64,000 nucleotides of DNA from Gemmatimonas sp. UBA7669 (lineage in GTDB: Bacteria > Gemmatimonadota > Gemmatimonadetes > Gemmatimonadales > Gemmatimonadaceae). A program made the translations under genes and the position numbers. This document shows, piece by piece, positions 49,923-58,699 of this stretch (within the stretch, counting starts at the first letter, position 1; every line of letters starts with the position of its first letter). A model generated the notes under the pieces. It was not told where the DNA came from. It saw only the letters and a list, made by a program, of their open reading frames with translations, and made no database searches. The stretch covers positions 62,001 through 126,000 of the forward strand of contig NZ_DLHL01000055.1 in NCBI RefSeq assembly GCF_002483225.1, given 5' to 3'.

Positions 49923-51301
49923 CAGGCATCTCCGTAGCGGGCAAGCTTGCGATACAGGGTGGACGGATCAATTCCCAGCATGTCGGCGGCGCGACTCTTG
50001 TTGCCGCCCTCGTTCTGCAGCACCCACTGGATGTAGGCCCGCTCGATGGCTTCGAGTGTTGGCGTGACGGGGGCGCGTTCGCTCACCAGCGGTTCAGCAC
50101 GACGCGAGGTGACCCGTTCGGGCAGGGCCTCGGGCCGCACCACATGCCCCGACGACAGAATCACGGCGCGCTCGAGTGCATTCTCCAGCTCACGCACGTT
50201 GCCCGGCCAGGCGTAGGCCATCATGGCGTCGAGCGTGTCTTCTCCCAGCACCTTGGGATCCTCGCCGCGCAGCAGGGCCGAGCGATTGAGGAAGCTCTCG
50301 GCCAGCAGCGGAATGTCATCGGCGCGCTGACGCAGCGGCGGCAGGTGCACGGCAATGACGTTGAGACGATAGTAGAGATCGGCACGGAAGCCGCCGCGCT
50401 TGATTTCTTCTTCGAGTTCGCGATTGGTGGCCGCCAGCACGCGGGTATTCACCGGCACCGATTCCGTCGCACCTACGGGAATGATCTCACGCTGCTGCAG
50501 CACGCGCAGCAGCTTGACCTGCGTGGACGGCGTGGTCTCGCCGATTTCGTCCAGAAAGAACGTGCCCTGGTCGGCCGCAGCAAAAAGACCGGTCTTGTCC
50601 TTCACCGCACCGGTGAACGAGCCCTTCACGTGGCCGAACAGTTCGCTCTCCAGCAGCGACTCCGGCAGGGCGCCACAGTTGATGCTGAGAAAGTTGTTTG
50701 GTGCGCGTGAACTCAGTTCATGGATGTAGCGCGCGATGACTTCCTTGCCCGTGCCCGACTCGCCGGTGATGAGCACCGTGGAGTCGGTGGGCGCCACGGT
50801 TTCGGCCAGGTGCAGCACATCGTTCCAGCTCTTGCTGCGGCCAATGGGCCGACCGGCCGTGTTGCGCTCGCGGCGACGAATTTCCTGTTTGAGCTCCTGG
50901 TTCTCGATGCGCAGCTTGCGATGCTCGGCCGCGCGCCGGAGAATGGCCACCAGCTCGTCGTTGCGGAACGGCTTCTGGATGTAGTAGAACGCGCCCTCGT
51001 TCACCGCCTGCATGGCCGACTGCAGCGTGGCCTGTGCCGTCATGAGAATGACCGGCATGTTCGGGTCGTTCTGGCGAGCGGCGCTCAACACCTGCACACC
51101 CGTGACATCGGGCATGCGGACATCGGTGAGCACAATGTCCGGCTGCAGCTCGGTCAACTTTTCAATGCCCTGTCGTCCGCCCTGCGCCACATGCGGCGCA
51201 AAGCCTTCCGACTTGAGCAGGATGCGCAGCGAATCGAGGATGCCCGATTCGTCGTCGACGATGAGAACGCGCGGCAGATCCGCGGTGGCAGGAGCGATCA
51301 C
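49922..51301 (-). CDS. pilR: Sigma-54-dependent response regulator, PilR-like
   Basis: 459 residues. Intact receiver domain (PRVLIVDDESGILDSLRILL; phosphoacceptor in DIVLTDVRMPDVTG; IQKPFRNDELV), AAA+ domain (GESGTGKEVIARYIHELSSR; GTFFLDEIGETTPSTQVKLL), and Fis-type helix-turn-helix (NKSRAADMLGIDPSTLYRKL). The sigma-54 contact loop reads GSFTGA rather than GAFTGA. It overlaps the kinase gene by four bases and sits next to two pilins with a sigma-54-like site, so control of pilA is a strong inference. Confidence 0.94.
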   Translation of the reverse strand: MIAPATADLPRVLIVDDESGILDSLRILLKSEGFAPHVAQGGRQGIEKLTELQPDIVLTDVRMPDVTGVQVLSAARQNDPNMPVILMTAQATLQSAMQAVNEGAFYYIQKPFRNDELVAILRRAAEHRKLRIENQELKQEIRRRERNTAGRPIGRSKSWNDVLHLAETVAPTDSTVLITGESGTGKEVIARYIHELSSRAPNNFLSINCGALPESLLESELFGHVKGSFTGAVKDKTGLFAAADQGTFFLDEIGETTPSTQVKLLRVLQQREIIPVGATESVPVNTRVLAATNRELEEEIKRGGFRADLYYRLNVIAVHLPPLRQRADDIPLLAESFLNRSALLRGEDPKVLGEDTLDAMMAYAWPGNVRELENALERAVILSSGHVVRPEALPERVTSRRAEPLVSERAPVTPTLEAIERAYIQWVLQNEGGNKSRAADMLGIDPSTLYRKLARYGDA

Positions 51302-53028
51302 GCAGCAACTCCGGTTGCACGAACTGATGAAGTGTCAGACGCAGCCCGCGCGGTGGGCAGCAGGATGGTAAAGCGGGTTCCCACGGGCAGGTGGTCGACG
51401 GTCACGAGACCGCGATGCGCCTCCACCGAGCGGTGCACCACTGGCAAGCCCAGACCACTGCCACTGGCCTTGCCCGACACGAAGGGTTCAAACAGGCGGC
51501 CGCGCAGGTGATCGGGCACGCCCGGCCCGTCGTCGGTGACCGTGATGGCCAGCAACTCACCGGCGATGGCGCGATGGTTGCGGCCTTCGCCGTCATGCAC
51601 ATGACGTGACACCGTCACAAACACGTGTCCCGCAGGGCCTACTGCCTGCACGGCGTTGAGCACGAGATTGAACACCGCGCGATGCAGCAGGTCCTCGTCG
51701 CCAGTGAGCGGCGGCAAGTCGGGCGAGACATCCACCTGTACCTGCACGTTCTCGCCGCGATCGGGATGCGAGGCCGCGAGGGTGGCTGCCGCCTGCACCA
51801 AGGCTCCGAGATCCAGGGACGCGGTGTGGGTCACCCGCGCGCGCGCGAAGTCGAGGAACTCGGCCAGCAGGCGGCTCAGACGATCGGCCTCACGCACAAC
51901 GAGGCCGTGCAAGATGCGTTCGTCTTCGTCTTCTGTCTGACCTTGCTGCGCCACCCGCAGCGATTGCCGGCGCGCCAACTGCTCGGTGGCGCTGCGAATG
52001 CTGGCCAATGGATTGCGAATTTCGTGCGCCAGCGATGCGCTGAGCTCGGCCACGGCCTGCAGGCGTTCGGCGCGCACATGCAGCGTCTGAAGCCGCTTGC
52101 TGTCGGAAATGTCCTGAAAAATGGCGGTGGCCGTGGTGCTGGCATCTGGACGGATGCCATCGGCCACGGTGGTGGTGACACCGATCTCCACGTCTTCATC
52201 ACCGCGGCGAATGACGCCTTCGGCGCGTGTGGTGCGCACCCCATCGCGGGCGCTGCGCTCCACGAGGTCGGTGAGCTGCGGCGAGACGCGGCGCAGTGTG
52301 GGCAACACGGGCCGCCCGATGTAGGCGCGCAGGTCCAGTTGCAGCAGGTCCGATGCGGCCGGGTTGGCGTAGAGCAAACGGCCCTGCGCATCGACGGTAA
52401 GGATGCCGGAGCGAATGGTGCGCAGAATGTCGGCGGCTTCGAGCTGCACCTTGGCCAACTGCGCGGCCAGCGCTTCACGTCCCGAGCCCGCCTGGCGCAG
52501 GCGCTGCGCAACAAAGCCCGTCCCCAGCGCCACGACAATGAAGACCACCGTTTGCACGGCAAAGCCAAGACCGGGCGAGCCGCCACGCAACCAGAGTACG
52601 TCGGCCGCGTACAGCCCGCAGGCGCCGGCCGCGACCGCCAGGCCGCCGCGCATGGGCAGCAGCAGCGCGCCACTGGCGATGACCAGAATATAGAGGGCGG
52701 CGAACTGCGAGCTCCAGCCGCCGGTGATGTGCACAATGCTGGTGACCAGCAGCAGGTCAATGACGCACTGTCCCGCGAAGTACAAGCGCCCCAACGGCTT
52801 GCCGTTGGTGCCATAGAGGGCCGAACCCACTGTGGAGAAGGTGGCCACGGCAAAGGCCAGGGTGGCCACCAGCGTGTCCGTTGGCTCGGCCTGCGTCCAT
52901 ACGAACACAGCGGCCACCAGGATGGCGGAGGCCAACGCCATGCGTCCAAGCCACACCCAGCGCAGCACGCGGGATGGCTCGAGCAGCTCCTGAATGGGGT
53001 CCTGCGGAAACGCCGGCGTGTAACGCAC
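51298..53028 (-). CDS. pilS: Membrane histidine kinase with PAS domain, PilS-like
   Basis: About 576 residues. Six membrane helices in the first 180 residues (ALASAILVAAVFVWTQ; VIDLLLVTSIVHITGGWSSQ; QFAALYILVIASGALLLPMR) match the six-helix PilS sensor. A PAS domain follows (DILRTIRSGILTVDAQGRLL), then the phospho-His region LSASLAHEIRNPLASIRSAT and catalytic boxes NLVLNAVQAVGPAGH and TVTDDGPGVPDHLRG. Starts at 53115 (GTG) and 53028 (GTG) are possible; the shorter is favoured because it leaves 126 bases for divergent promoters. Overlaps pilR by four bases. Confidence 0.92.
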   Translation of the reverse strand: MRYTPAFPQDPIQELLEPSRVLRWVWLGRMALASAILVAAVFVWTQAEPTDTLVATLAFAVATFSTVGSALYGTNGKPLGRLYFAGQCVIDLLLVTSIVHITGGWSSQFAALYILVIASGALLLPMRGGLAVAAGACGLYAADVLWLRGGSPGLGFAVQTVVFIVVALGTGFVAQRLRQAGSGREALAAQLAKVQLEAADILRTIRSGILTVDAQGRLLYANPAASDLLQLDLRAYIGRPVLPTLRRVSPQLTDLVERSARDGVRTTRAEGVIRRGDEDVEIGVTTTVADGIRPDASTTATAIFQDISDSKRLQTLHVRAERLQAVAELSASLAHEIRNPLASIRSATEQLARRQSLRVAQQGQTEDEDERILHGLVVREADRLSRLLAEFLDFARARVTHTASLDLGALVQAAATLAASHPDRGENVQVQVDVSPDLPPLTGDEDLLHRAVFNLVLNAVQAVGPAGHVFVTVSRHVHDGEGRNHRAIAGELLAITVTDDGPGVPDHLRGRLFEPFVSGKASGSGLGLPVVHRSVEAHRGLVTVDHLPVGTRFTILLPTARAASDTSSVRATGVAA

Positions 53029-53154
53029 GCTGGTCCGGGTGCCGGGAACGGTTGAAAAACGGATTCGTGCAGAATGCAAGAGGCGCGGAATGCCATGCGG
53101 TCTTGCAGATTGCACTATCTGGACGAACCAGTCGTTTCATCGTTTCCTTTCGTC

Positions 53155-54510
53155 ATGCTTTCCGACCCTTCGTTGTCCATTGAGCCGGACCTGACCTTCG
53201 GGACCATATCGGTCCGGCTCCTGTTCGTGCTCATCCTTGTCCTGCTGAATGCCTTTTTCGTGGCAGCAGAATTCGCCCTTGTGGGGGCGCGTCGCAGCAA
53301 GATCGACCAGATGGTGGCCGACGGCGACAAGAGTGCCCTGGTGGTCCAGCGGGCCCTGAGCCAGCTCGATCGCTACATCTCGGGAACCCAGCTGGGCATC
53401 ACGCTGGCGTCGCTGGCGCTGGGTTGGATTGGCGAGCCGGCGGTGGCGGTGCTGGTGGACCGGGCCCTGCACGCGGTGGGGGTGGACGTGCCGCCCGGCG
53501 CGGCGCACACTGGCGCCGGGATCGCGGTGGCGTTTCTCGTCATCACCTTCCTGCACATCGTGCTCGGTGAGCTCGCGCCCAAGTCCATTGCGCTGGCCAT
53601 GCCGGAAGACGTGAGCCGCTGGGTGGCCCGGCCGCTGATGCTCTTTTCGCAGATCATGTCGCCGTTCATCAGCTTCCTGAACGGCACGGCCAATCGCATG
53701 CTGGCCATGGTCGGCGTGCAGCCAGCCAGCGAAGGCGGCCATGTGCACAGCCCGGAGGAGCTGCGGCTGCTCGTCATGCAGGCGCGTGCCCATGGCACGC
53801 TCGATGAGTCCGACTCGGCCATGCTGGCCGGCGTGTTCGACTTCCACAACAAGCGCGCCGAAGACGTGATGCGCCCACGCACCGAAATGGTGGCCATTGC
53901 GGAAGACGTGGACCGCGAGGAGCTGGTGGAGATCCTGCGGCGCGAGCGCTACTCGCGCTATCCGGTGTACCGCGACACGGCCGATGACATTGTGGGTGTG
54001 TTTCTGGCCAAGGACTTCTGGCTGGCCGAGCATCCGGAAACGTTCGAGCTGCGAGAGCACCTGCGCGAGCCGCTGTTCGTGCCGGCCACGCGGGCCGCCG
54101 AGCGTGTGCTCGATGACCTGCGCAAGACGCGGGCGCATCTGGCCGTTGTGCTCGACGAGTACGGCGGCACGGCCGGCATCGTGACCATGGAAGACCTGGT
54201 GGAAGAAGTCGTGGGCGATATTGCCGACGAATACGACCTGCAGTCTCGCGACGCCTTCGTGTTCAACGGCGTGCTGGAGCTGGCGGGTTCGCTGTCGCTG
54301 GTGGATGTGCGCTCCGACCATCGCCTGCCCATCCCTGAAGGCGATTGGACCACGCTGGGTGGTTACGCGTTTGCCGCGCTGGGCCGTCTACCCAAGGTGG
54401 GCGACCGGGTGAGCTATCCGGGCGGTGAGCTGGAGGTGGTGGCCATGGACGGCCGCCGTGTTGCCGCACTCCGGGTGCACAAGCGCGCCGAGGCGGCCGA
54501 GACCACGTGA
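53155..54510 (+). CDS. CNNM/CorC family membrane protein with CBS domains
   Basis: 451 residues. N-terminal DUF21/CNNM membrane domain with four helices (SVRLLFVLILVLLNAFFVAA; GITLASLALGWIGEPAVAVL; VAFLVITFLHIVLGELAPKS), a CBS pair (VMRPRTEMVAIAEDVDREEL; YSRYPVYRDTADDIVGVFLA) and a C-terminal CorC/HlyC domain (DEYGGTAGIVTMEDLVEEVV; GDIADEYDLQ). Such proteins are linked to magnesium or cobalt efflux; older annotation calls them hemolysins. The ATG at 53155 lacks a good ribosome site. Divergent from pilS, followed 10 bases later by arfB. Confidence 0.92.
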   Translation: MLSDPSLSIEPDLTFGTISVRLLFVLILVLLNAFFVAAEFALVGARRSKIDQMVADGDKSALVVQRALSQLDRYISGTQLGITLASLALGWIGEPAVAVLVDRALHAVGVDVPPGAAHTGAGIAVAFLVITFLHIVLGELAPKSIALAMPEDVSRWVARPLMLFSQIMSPFISFLNGTANRMLAMVGVQPASEGGHVHSPEELRLLVMQARAHGTLDESDSAMLAGVFDFHNKRAEDVMRPRTEMVAIAEDVDREELVEILRRERYSRYPVYRDTADDIVGVFLAKDFWLAEHPETFELREHLREPLFVPATRAAERVLDDLRKTRAHLAVVLDEYGGTAGIVTMEDLVEEVVGDIADEYDLQSRDAFVFNGVLELAGSLSLVDVRSDHRLPIPEGDWTTLGGYAFAALGRLPKVGDRVSYPGGELEVVAMDGRRVAALRVHKRAEAAETT

Positions 54511-54520
54511 GGTCGGCCTG

Positions 54521-54955
54521 ATGAGCATCGAAAGCGACCTGTCGGTGGCACCGGGCACCTTCATCCCGCTCAGCGAGGTGGAGGTGCGGGCCATTTCGGG
54601 TGGCGGGCCCGGTGGACAGCATGTGAACAAGAGCGCGACGCGCGTGGCCATCGTGTGGAACGTGCGCACGAGTCGCGCGCTGCGCGACGAGCAACGGGCG
54701 CGCCTGCTGGAAAAGCTGGCCAGTCGCCTCGATGGCGACGGTGCGCTGCGCATTGTGGCGGGCGAGTATCGCAGTCAGCAGCAGAACCGGCGCGCGGCAC
54801 TGGAGCGTTTGCAGCAGGTGGTGCAGCGTGCGCTCATCGTGCCGCGTACGCGCAAGGCCACCAAGCCCACACGTGGGTCCGTGGAGCGTCGGCTGGATGA
54901 AAAACGCCGCCGCTCCGAGACCAAGCAGGAGCGGCGGCGGGATGGTCACGATTAA
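54521..54955 (+). CDS. arfB: Peptidyl-tRNA hydrolase ArfB, ribosome rescue
   Basis: 144 residues. The GGQ motif in AISGGGPGGQHVNKSATRVA is the catalytic loop of class I release factors. The protein lacks codon-recognition domains and ends in a basic tail (RRRSETKQERRRDGHD) that enters the empty mRNA channel, as known for ArfB/YaeJ. It releases nascent chains from stalled ribosomes. The start is 10 bases after the CorC-like stop. The last codons form a perfect 12-bp stem (54905-54939), which could double as a transcript end. Confidence 0.93.
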   Translation: MSIESDLSVAPGTFIPLSEVEVRAISGGGPGGQHVNKSATRVAIVWNVRTSRALRDEQRARLLEKLASRLDGDGALRIVAGEYRSQQQNRRAALERLQQVVQRALIVPRTRKATKPTRGSVERRLDEKRRRSETKQERRRDGHD

Positions 54956-54971
54956 CGCGTGTTGACCACTG

Positions 54972-55706
54972 TTACCACGCGATGATGTTCACACCGGCGT
55001 AGTATGTGATGAAGTCGGCCCGCCCACGCACGGGCACGGCCGGCCGATTGTTCTCGAATGCGTCGCGCACGCGCTCGTCATTGAGATAGCGCACGTCGTC
55101 GTGGCGCAGGAAGCGCGCGCCCAGGTCGAGACGGACCGGATTGCGGCCGTTGTACACCCGGATGTATGCGCCCACCGCACCGCCGTAGGCCCACACGGCA
55201 TCGCTGGAGTTGGTGGTACTGGCAAAGGGCGTGTTCGTGTTCTGCGTGCCCTCCACGGTGCTTTCCGTCCAGAAGACGGAGAAGCCACCCAGCGCCGAGG
55301 CGTAGGGCGTGAAGACGCCCGTGGGCCCCAGGAGCTGCGGGCCCGTTACCACGGACACGATGCTGCTGTTGGTGCGCAGGTTGAGCTGAATCAGCCCGCC
55401 CGTGCCCGCCAGCGGGATCTGCCGACGGCTGTTGGCGTAGGTCACGAAGGACGCGTCCGCCCGCCAGTTGATGATCTTGTTTTCGTCGAGACCGGCCAGC
55501 ACGTAGCCGCCGATACCAAATCCGTTGTCCGTATTGCGGGCAAAGTCGCCCTTGGGCTCGGACACCTGCAAATGGGCTCCGAAGGAGCCTCGGCCTGATG
55601 GCGCGCCGTTCTGCGCCTGGACTTCATGGGACGTCAGCAGCAGCGCCGCGACGCCAAGTATCGCCATTCCTGGAACGGGCAGGACAGCGCGAGAGATGCG
55701 GATCAT
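54972..55706 (-). CDS. Outer-membrane beta-barrel protein
   Basis: 244 residues. A signal peptide (ISRAVLPVPGMAILGVAALL, then VQAQ) is followed by alternating strands with Gly/aromatic ends (GSFGAHLQVSEPKGDFARNT; FGIGGYVLAGLDENKI; GAVGAYIRVYNGRNPVRLDL) and a C-terminal YYAGVNIIAW resembling a barrel-closing strand. No known porin motif. The ATG at 55706 is used; longer frames run into the repeat. It faces the arfB gene tail to tail. Confidence 0.75.
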   Translation of the reverse strand: MIRISRAVLPVPGMAILGVAALLLTSHEVQAQNGAPSGRGSFGAHLQVSEPKGDFARNTDNGFGIGGYVLAGLDENKIINWRADASFVTYANSRRQIPLAGTGGLIQLNLRTNSSIVSVVTGPQLLGPTGVFTPYASALGGFSVFWTESTVEGTQNTNTPFASTTNSSDAVWAYGGAVGAYIRVYNGRNPVRLDLGARFLRHDDVRYLNDERVRDAFENNRPAVPVRGRADFITYYAGVNIIAW

Positions 55707-55756
55707 ATGCTGCAGTACGCCACTTGGCCCCAAAGGTGTCACAACGCCACGCTCGG

Positions 55757-55790
55757 CTTGAGTCACGATTCTCAAGTCCCCACTTGAATC
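55757..55790. repeat. ACTC/CTTGAG intergenic repeat, copy E
   Basis: CTTGAG (55757-55762) and CTCAAG (55771-55776) form a perfect 6-8-6 dyad, followed by another CTTGAA half-site. It looks like a shortened relative of the copies near 6811, 9058 and 30053. It lies between the barrel gene and the divergent hypothetical frame. Confidence 0.45.
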
Positions 55791-55822
55791 CCGAACCTTT
55801 CCCTCGTCATACTTCGGCCGCA

Positions 55823-56269
55823 ATGACCGAACTGGACCGACTGTTCCTAACCCTGCGGCTGGCCCTCGCGATACTCGGGCTCAGCCTGGTCTCGCCGGTG
55901 GCGGCACACGCCATGGGTGAGGTCGCGGCGTTGGATACGATGGTCCAGCTCTCTGCGAATGACACGCAGCCCAACGGAACGTGGAGCGAGACGGCGGGTG
56001 CCATGTCGTGGCTGCTTGATGTGTCGCTGCACGAGGTACCGGACGAACCCTCAGGCCGCCGGCGAGCGTGGTATCGAGCCTGCCAGCGACGGGGAGGTCG
56101 TGACTCCCTGCCCTTCGCGGCCATTGTCCCTGAGCCGGGAAGCATTCCGACGCTCGCGCCGTTGTACCGGACGGAACAGCTTCAGGTGGACGCCGCGTGG
56201 CGCCATCCGGAGAGCCGGGTTGGGCGGGTCGGCGGAAGCCGCGCTCCGCCCACACAGCACCTGCACTGA
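55823..56269 (+). CDS. Hypothetical protein with signal-like N-terminus, doubtful
   Basis: 148-residue frame. The N-terminus (LTLRLALAILGLSLVSPVAA, then HA) looks like a signal peptide. Residues 33-75 are polar and acidic; the C-terminal part is Arg/Pro-rich and may not be real protein. It precedes the type I secretion genes by 180 bases, so a secreted cargo is conceivable, but no repeat, RTX or glycine-zipper motif supports that. The 743-base gap 55707-56449 otherwise contains only the repeat. Confidence 0.3.
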   Translation: MTELDRLFLTLRLALAILGLSLVSPVAAHAMGEVAALDTMVQLSANDTQPNGTWSETAGAMSWLLDVSLHEVPDEPSGRRRAWYRACQRRGGRDSLPFAAIVPEPGSIPTLAPLYRTEQLQVDAAWRHPESRVGRVGGSRAPPTQHLH

Positions 56270-56449
56270 CCTGAACCTCGGCGGTACGTGTGGTCGCGCC
56301 GGCGATTGCACAGGCCACCCGCCGACGTGTATCCGAACCAACGCGCGCAGCGACGCAGCGGCGGTTCGAGACAGGAGCGGTGCGTGGGCTCCCGTTGTTG
56401 CTTCCCCGGAATTTTCGCGCGACCACCGTCTGCATCATACACTGCCAGC

Positions 56450-58696
56450 ATGTCTGCACAGGCTACGCGTATCAATCAACTCGTCGCGGCCGCACTCGGT
56501 CTCGACGTCGAACAGGCGCGATGGCGCGCCCTGACCCGTCAGGTGGTCGTTCAGGACCCGCTGCCCGATCGCGTCCGCTCCATTGGCGGCGCAGTCGATG
56601 TGGGCTATCTCGACCGCGACCTGACCGCGGACCAGATACGAGAAGCCATCGATGAAGCCCAGGTTCCGGTCGTGCTGCTCTGTGCCAACGGCAACGATGG
56701 CATCGTGCTGCAACGCGGCCCTGACGACAGCATCGAGTACACGCGCGTGCTGCGCGATGGCACCGAGGAACGCGTGGTCGATGCGCCCGAGGGCCTCGCG
56801 GCGCGCCTGCTGCGCGACACGGGCCACAGCGGCACGTATCCGGCGCTCGCCCCCATGGCGCTCCGGCCGGCAACGTCGGTGCGGGGCCTCGGTGCGCCAC
56901 ACAGTCCAATTGGCAACGAGAAGGACGACGACCCCATCGAGCCCCTCTCACCGCTTGATCGCACCCTGGCCATGCTGGGGCGCGAACGCCGTGAGATTCT
57001 CACCATCTTCTTCTACGCCACGCTGTCCGGCGGCCTGAGTCTCATTCTGCCGCTGGCCGTCGGTGGCATTGTGCAGCTCGTGCAGGGGCGACTCTTCCTG
57101 CAGCCGGTGGTCGTGCTCATTTCGTTTGTCATTCTCGGCACCATCGTGGCCGGCGTGCTGCAGATCGGCATTCTGCGGGTGGTGGAGCGCATCCAGCAGC
57201 GCGTGTTTGCCCGCATGGCCCTCGAGTTCGCGTTCCGTGTGCCGCGCATGAAGTACGGCGCCTGGGTGGAGTCCAATCTGCCCGAGAAGATGAACCGTCT
57301 CTTCGAAGCGGCGGCCATCCAGAAGGGCATCTACAAGCTGCTCATCGACGTGCCCACGGCGCTGCTCACCGTGCTGTTCGGGCTCATCCTGCTCACGCTG
57401 TACAGCCCGTGGTTCTCGGTGTTTGCGGTGGTCGTCGTGGCCATCCTGTATCTCATTCTGCGCTGGACGGGTCCTGAGGGACTCGAGACGTCCATCGTGG
57501 AATCCAAGTACAAGTACAAGGCCGTGCACTGGCTGGAGGAAATGGCCCGCGCCTTCCACGCGTTCAAGTACGCCGGCGACTCCACGCTGCCCGTTGAACG
57601 CATGGACGACGTGGTGACCGGCTACCTCAAGTATCGCAAGAAGCACTTCGCGGTGCTCGTCAAGCAGACCATCGCGCTCATCGGATTCAAGACGTTCATT
57701 ACGGCGGCCGTGCTCATTCTCGGCGCCGCACTCGTGCAGTCCAATCAGCTGCTGCTCGGACAGTTCGTGGCGGCGGAGGTGGTGATCGTCACGGTGCTGG
57801 TGGGCGTGGAGAAGCTCATCGCCAGTCTCGCCACCGTGTACGACGTGCTCACCTCGGTGGACAAGGCCGGCCTCGTGAGTGACCTGCCGCTCGAACGCCG
57901 CGGCGGCCTCGCGCCGGCGGCGGCGCCACAGCATGCGCCCAATCGCGGCATTGCCATTGAGGCCCGTGACCTGCGGTACCGGTATCCCGGCGCGTCCAAC
58001 CCCACGGTCGAGGGCATCACGCTGCGCATTCAGCCCGGCGAGCGCGTGGCCATCATGGGTGTCGACGGCTCGGGACGCAGCACACTGCTCAAGTTGCTCG
58101 GCGGCCTCATCGAAGACTACGACGGCACCATCCGCTTCGACGGCATCACGCTGCGGGATCTCGACCGACCGGCGCTGCGCGCGCGCATCGGGCAGATGCT
58201 CTCCTGGAGCGACCTGTTCGACGGCAGCATCGAGGAGAACATCACGGTGGGGCGCGCCCACGTGACGCCGCTCGATGTGCAGCACACGCTCGACGAGCTC
58301 GATCTCACCGACGAAGTGCAGCGTCTGCCACAGGGCGTGCGATCGGAGATCACCAACAGCGGACGCAACCTGCCGGCACATCTCGCCAACAAGCTGCTCA
58401 TCGCGCAGGGCATCGTGGGGAATCCGCGTCTTGTGGTGCTCGACGATTTCTTCCAGAACCTCGATGGTGCATCCCGTGCGCACATCATCCGACTGCTTAC
58501 CGATCGGGCCCGTCCGTGGACGGTACTCGCCGTCTCGCACGACCCGCAGCTGCTGGGCGCATTCGACCGCGTGGTGGTGATGGAACAGGGCACGGTGATT
58601 GCCGAAGGCCGCTTCGATGCCCTGCGAGCCAACCCGGTCTGTGCGGCGCTGCTGCACGAGATCGTCAGCGAAACGCCCTATACCCCCGGAGCGTGA
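56450..58696 (+). CDS. ABC exporter of type I secretion set, degenerate nucleotide-binding domain
   Basis: 748 residues. A soluble N-terminal region (1-155) precedes a six-helix membrane domain (GGLSLILPLAVGGIVQLVQG; VVLISFVILGTIVAGVLQIG; ALLTVLFGLILLTLYSPWFS; TAAVLILGAALVQSNQLLLG) and an ABC domain. The ATPase motifs deviate: Walker A is GVDGSGRST with Arg for Lys (about 58076), the LSGGQ signature is replaced by NLPAHLANKLLIAQ, and the Walker B end reads LVVLDDFF rather than LDEPT. The His switch (LAVSHDPQ) and a Q-loop-like IGQMLSW are present. It sits directly before the HlyD and TolC-like genes, so export is the expected role, but the ATPase may be weak or altered. Substrate unknown. Confidence 0.86.
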   Translation: MSAQATRINQLVAAALGLDVEQARWRALTRQVVVQDPLPDRVRSIGGAVDVGYLDRDLTADQIREAIDEAQVPVVLLCANGNDGIVLQRGPDDSIEYTRVLRDGTEERVVDAPEGLAARLLRDTGHSGTYPALAPMALRPATSVRGLGAPHSPIGNEKDDDPIEPLSPLDRTLAMLGRERREILTIFFYATLSGGLSLILPLAVGGIVQLVQGRLFLQPVVVLISFVILGTIVAGVLQIGILRVVERIQQRVFARMALEFAFRVPRMKYGAWVESNLPEKMNRLFEAAAIQKGIYKLLIDVPTALLTVLFGLILLTLYSPWFSVFAVVVVAILYLILRWTGPEGLETSIVESKYKYKAVHWLEEMARAFHAFKYAGDSTLPVERMDDVVTGYLKYRKKHFAVLVKQTIALIGFKTFITAAVLILGAALVQSNQLLLGQFVAAEVVIVTVLVGVEKLIASLATVYDVLTSVDKAGLVSDLPLERRGGLAPAAAPQHAPNRGIAIEARDLRYRYPGASNPTVEGITLRIQPGERVAIMGVDGSGRSTLLKLLGGLIEDYDGTIRFDGITLRDLDRPALRARIGQMLSWSDLFDGSIEENITVGRAHVTPLDVQHTLDELDLTDEVQRLPQGVRSEITNSGRNLPAHLANKLLIAQGIVGNPRLVVLDDFFQNLDGASRAHIIRLLTDRARPWTVLAVSHDPQLLGAFDRVVVMEQGTVIAEGRFDALRANPVCAALLHEIVSETPYTPGA

Positions 58697-58699
58697 CCC

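Noticed and set aside
54905..54939. Terminator inside the end of arfB
   Set aside because: The 12-bp stem is formed by Arg/Glu codons of the required basic tail and has no U-tract, so it may simply be coding sequence.
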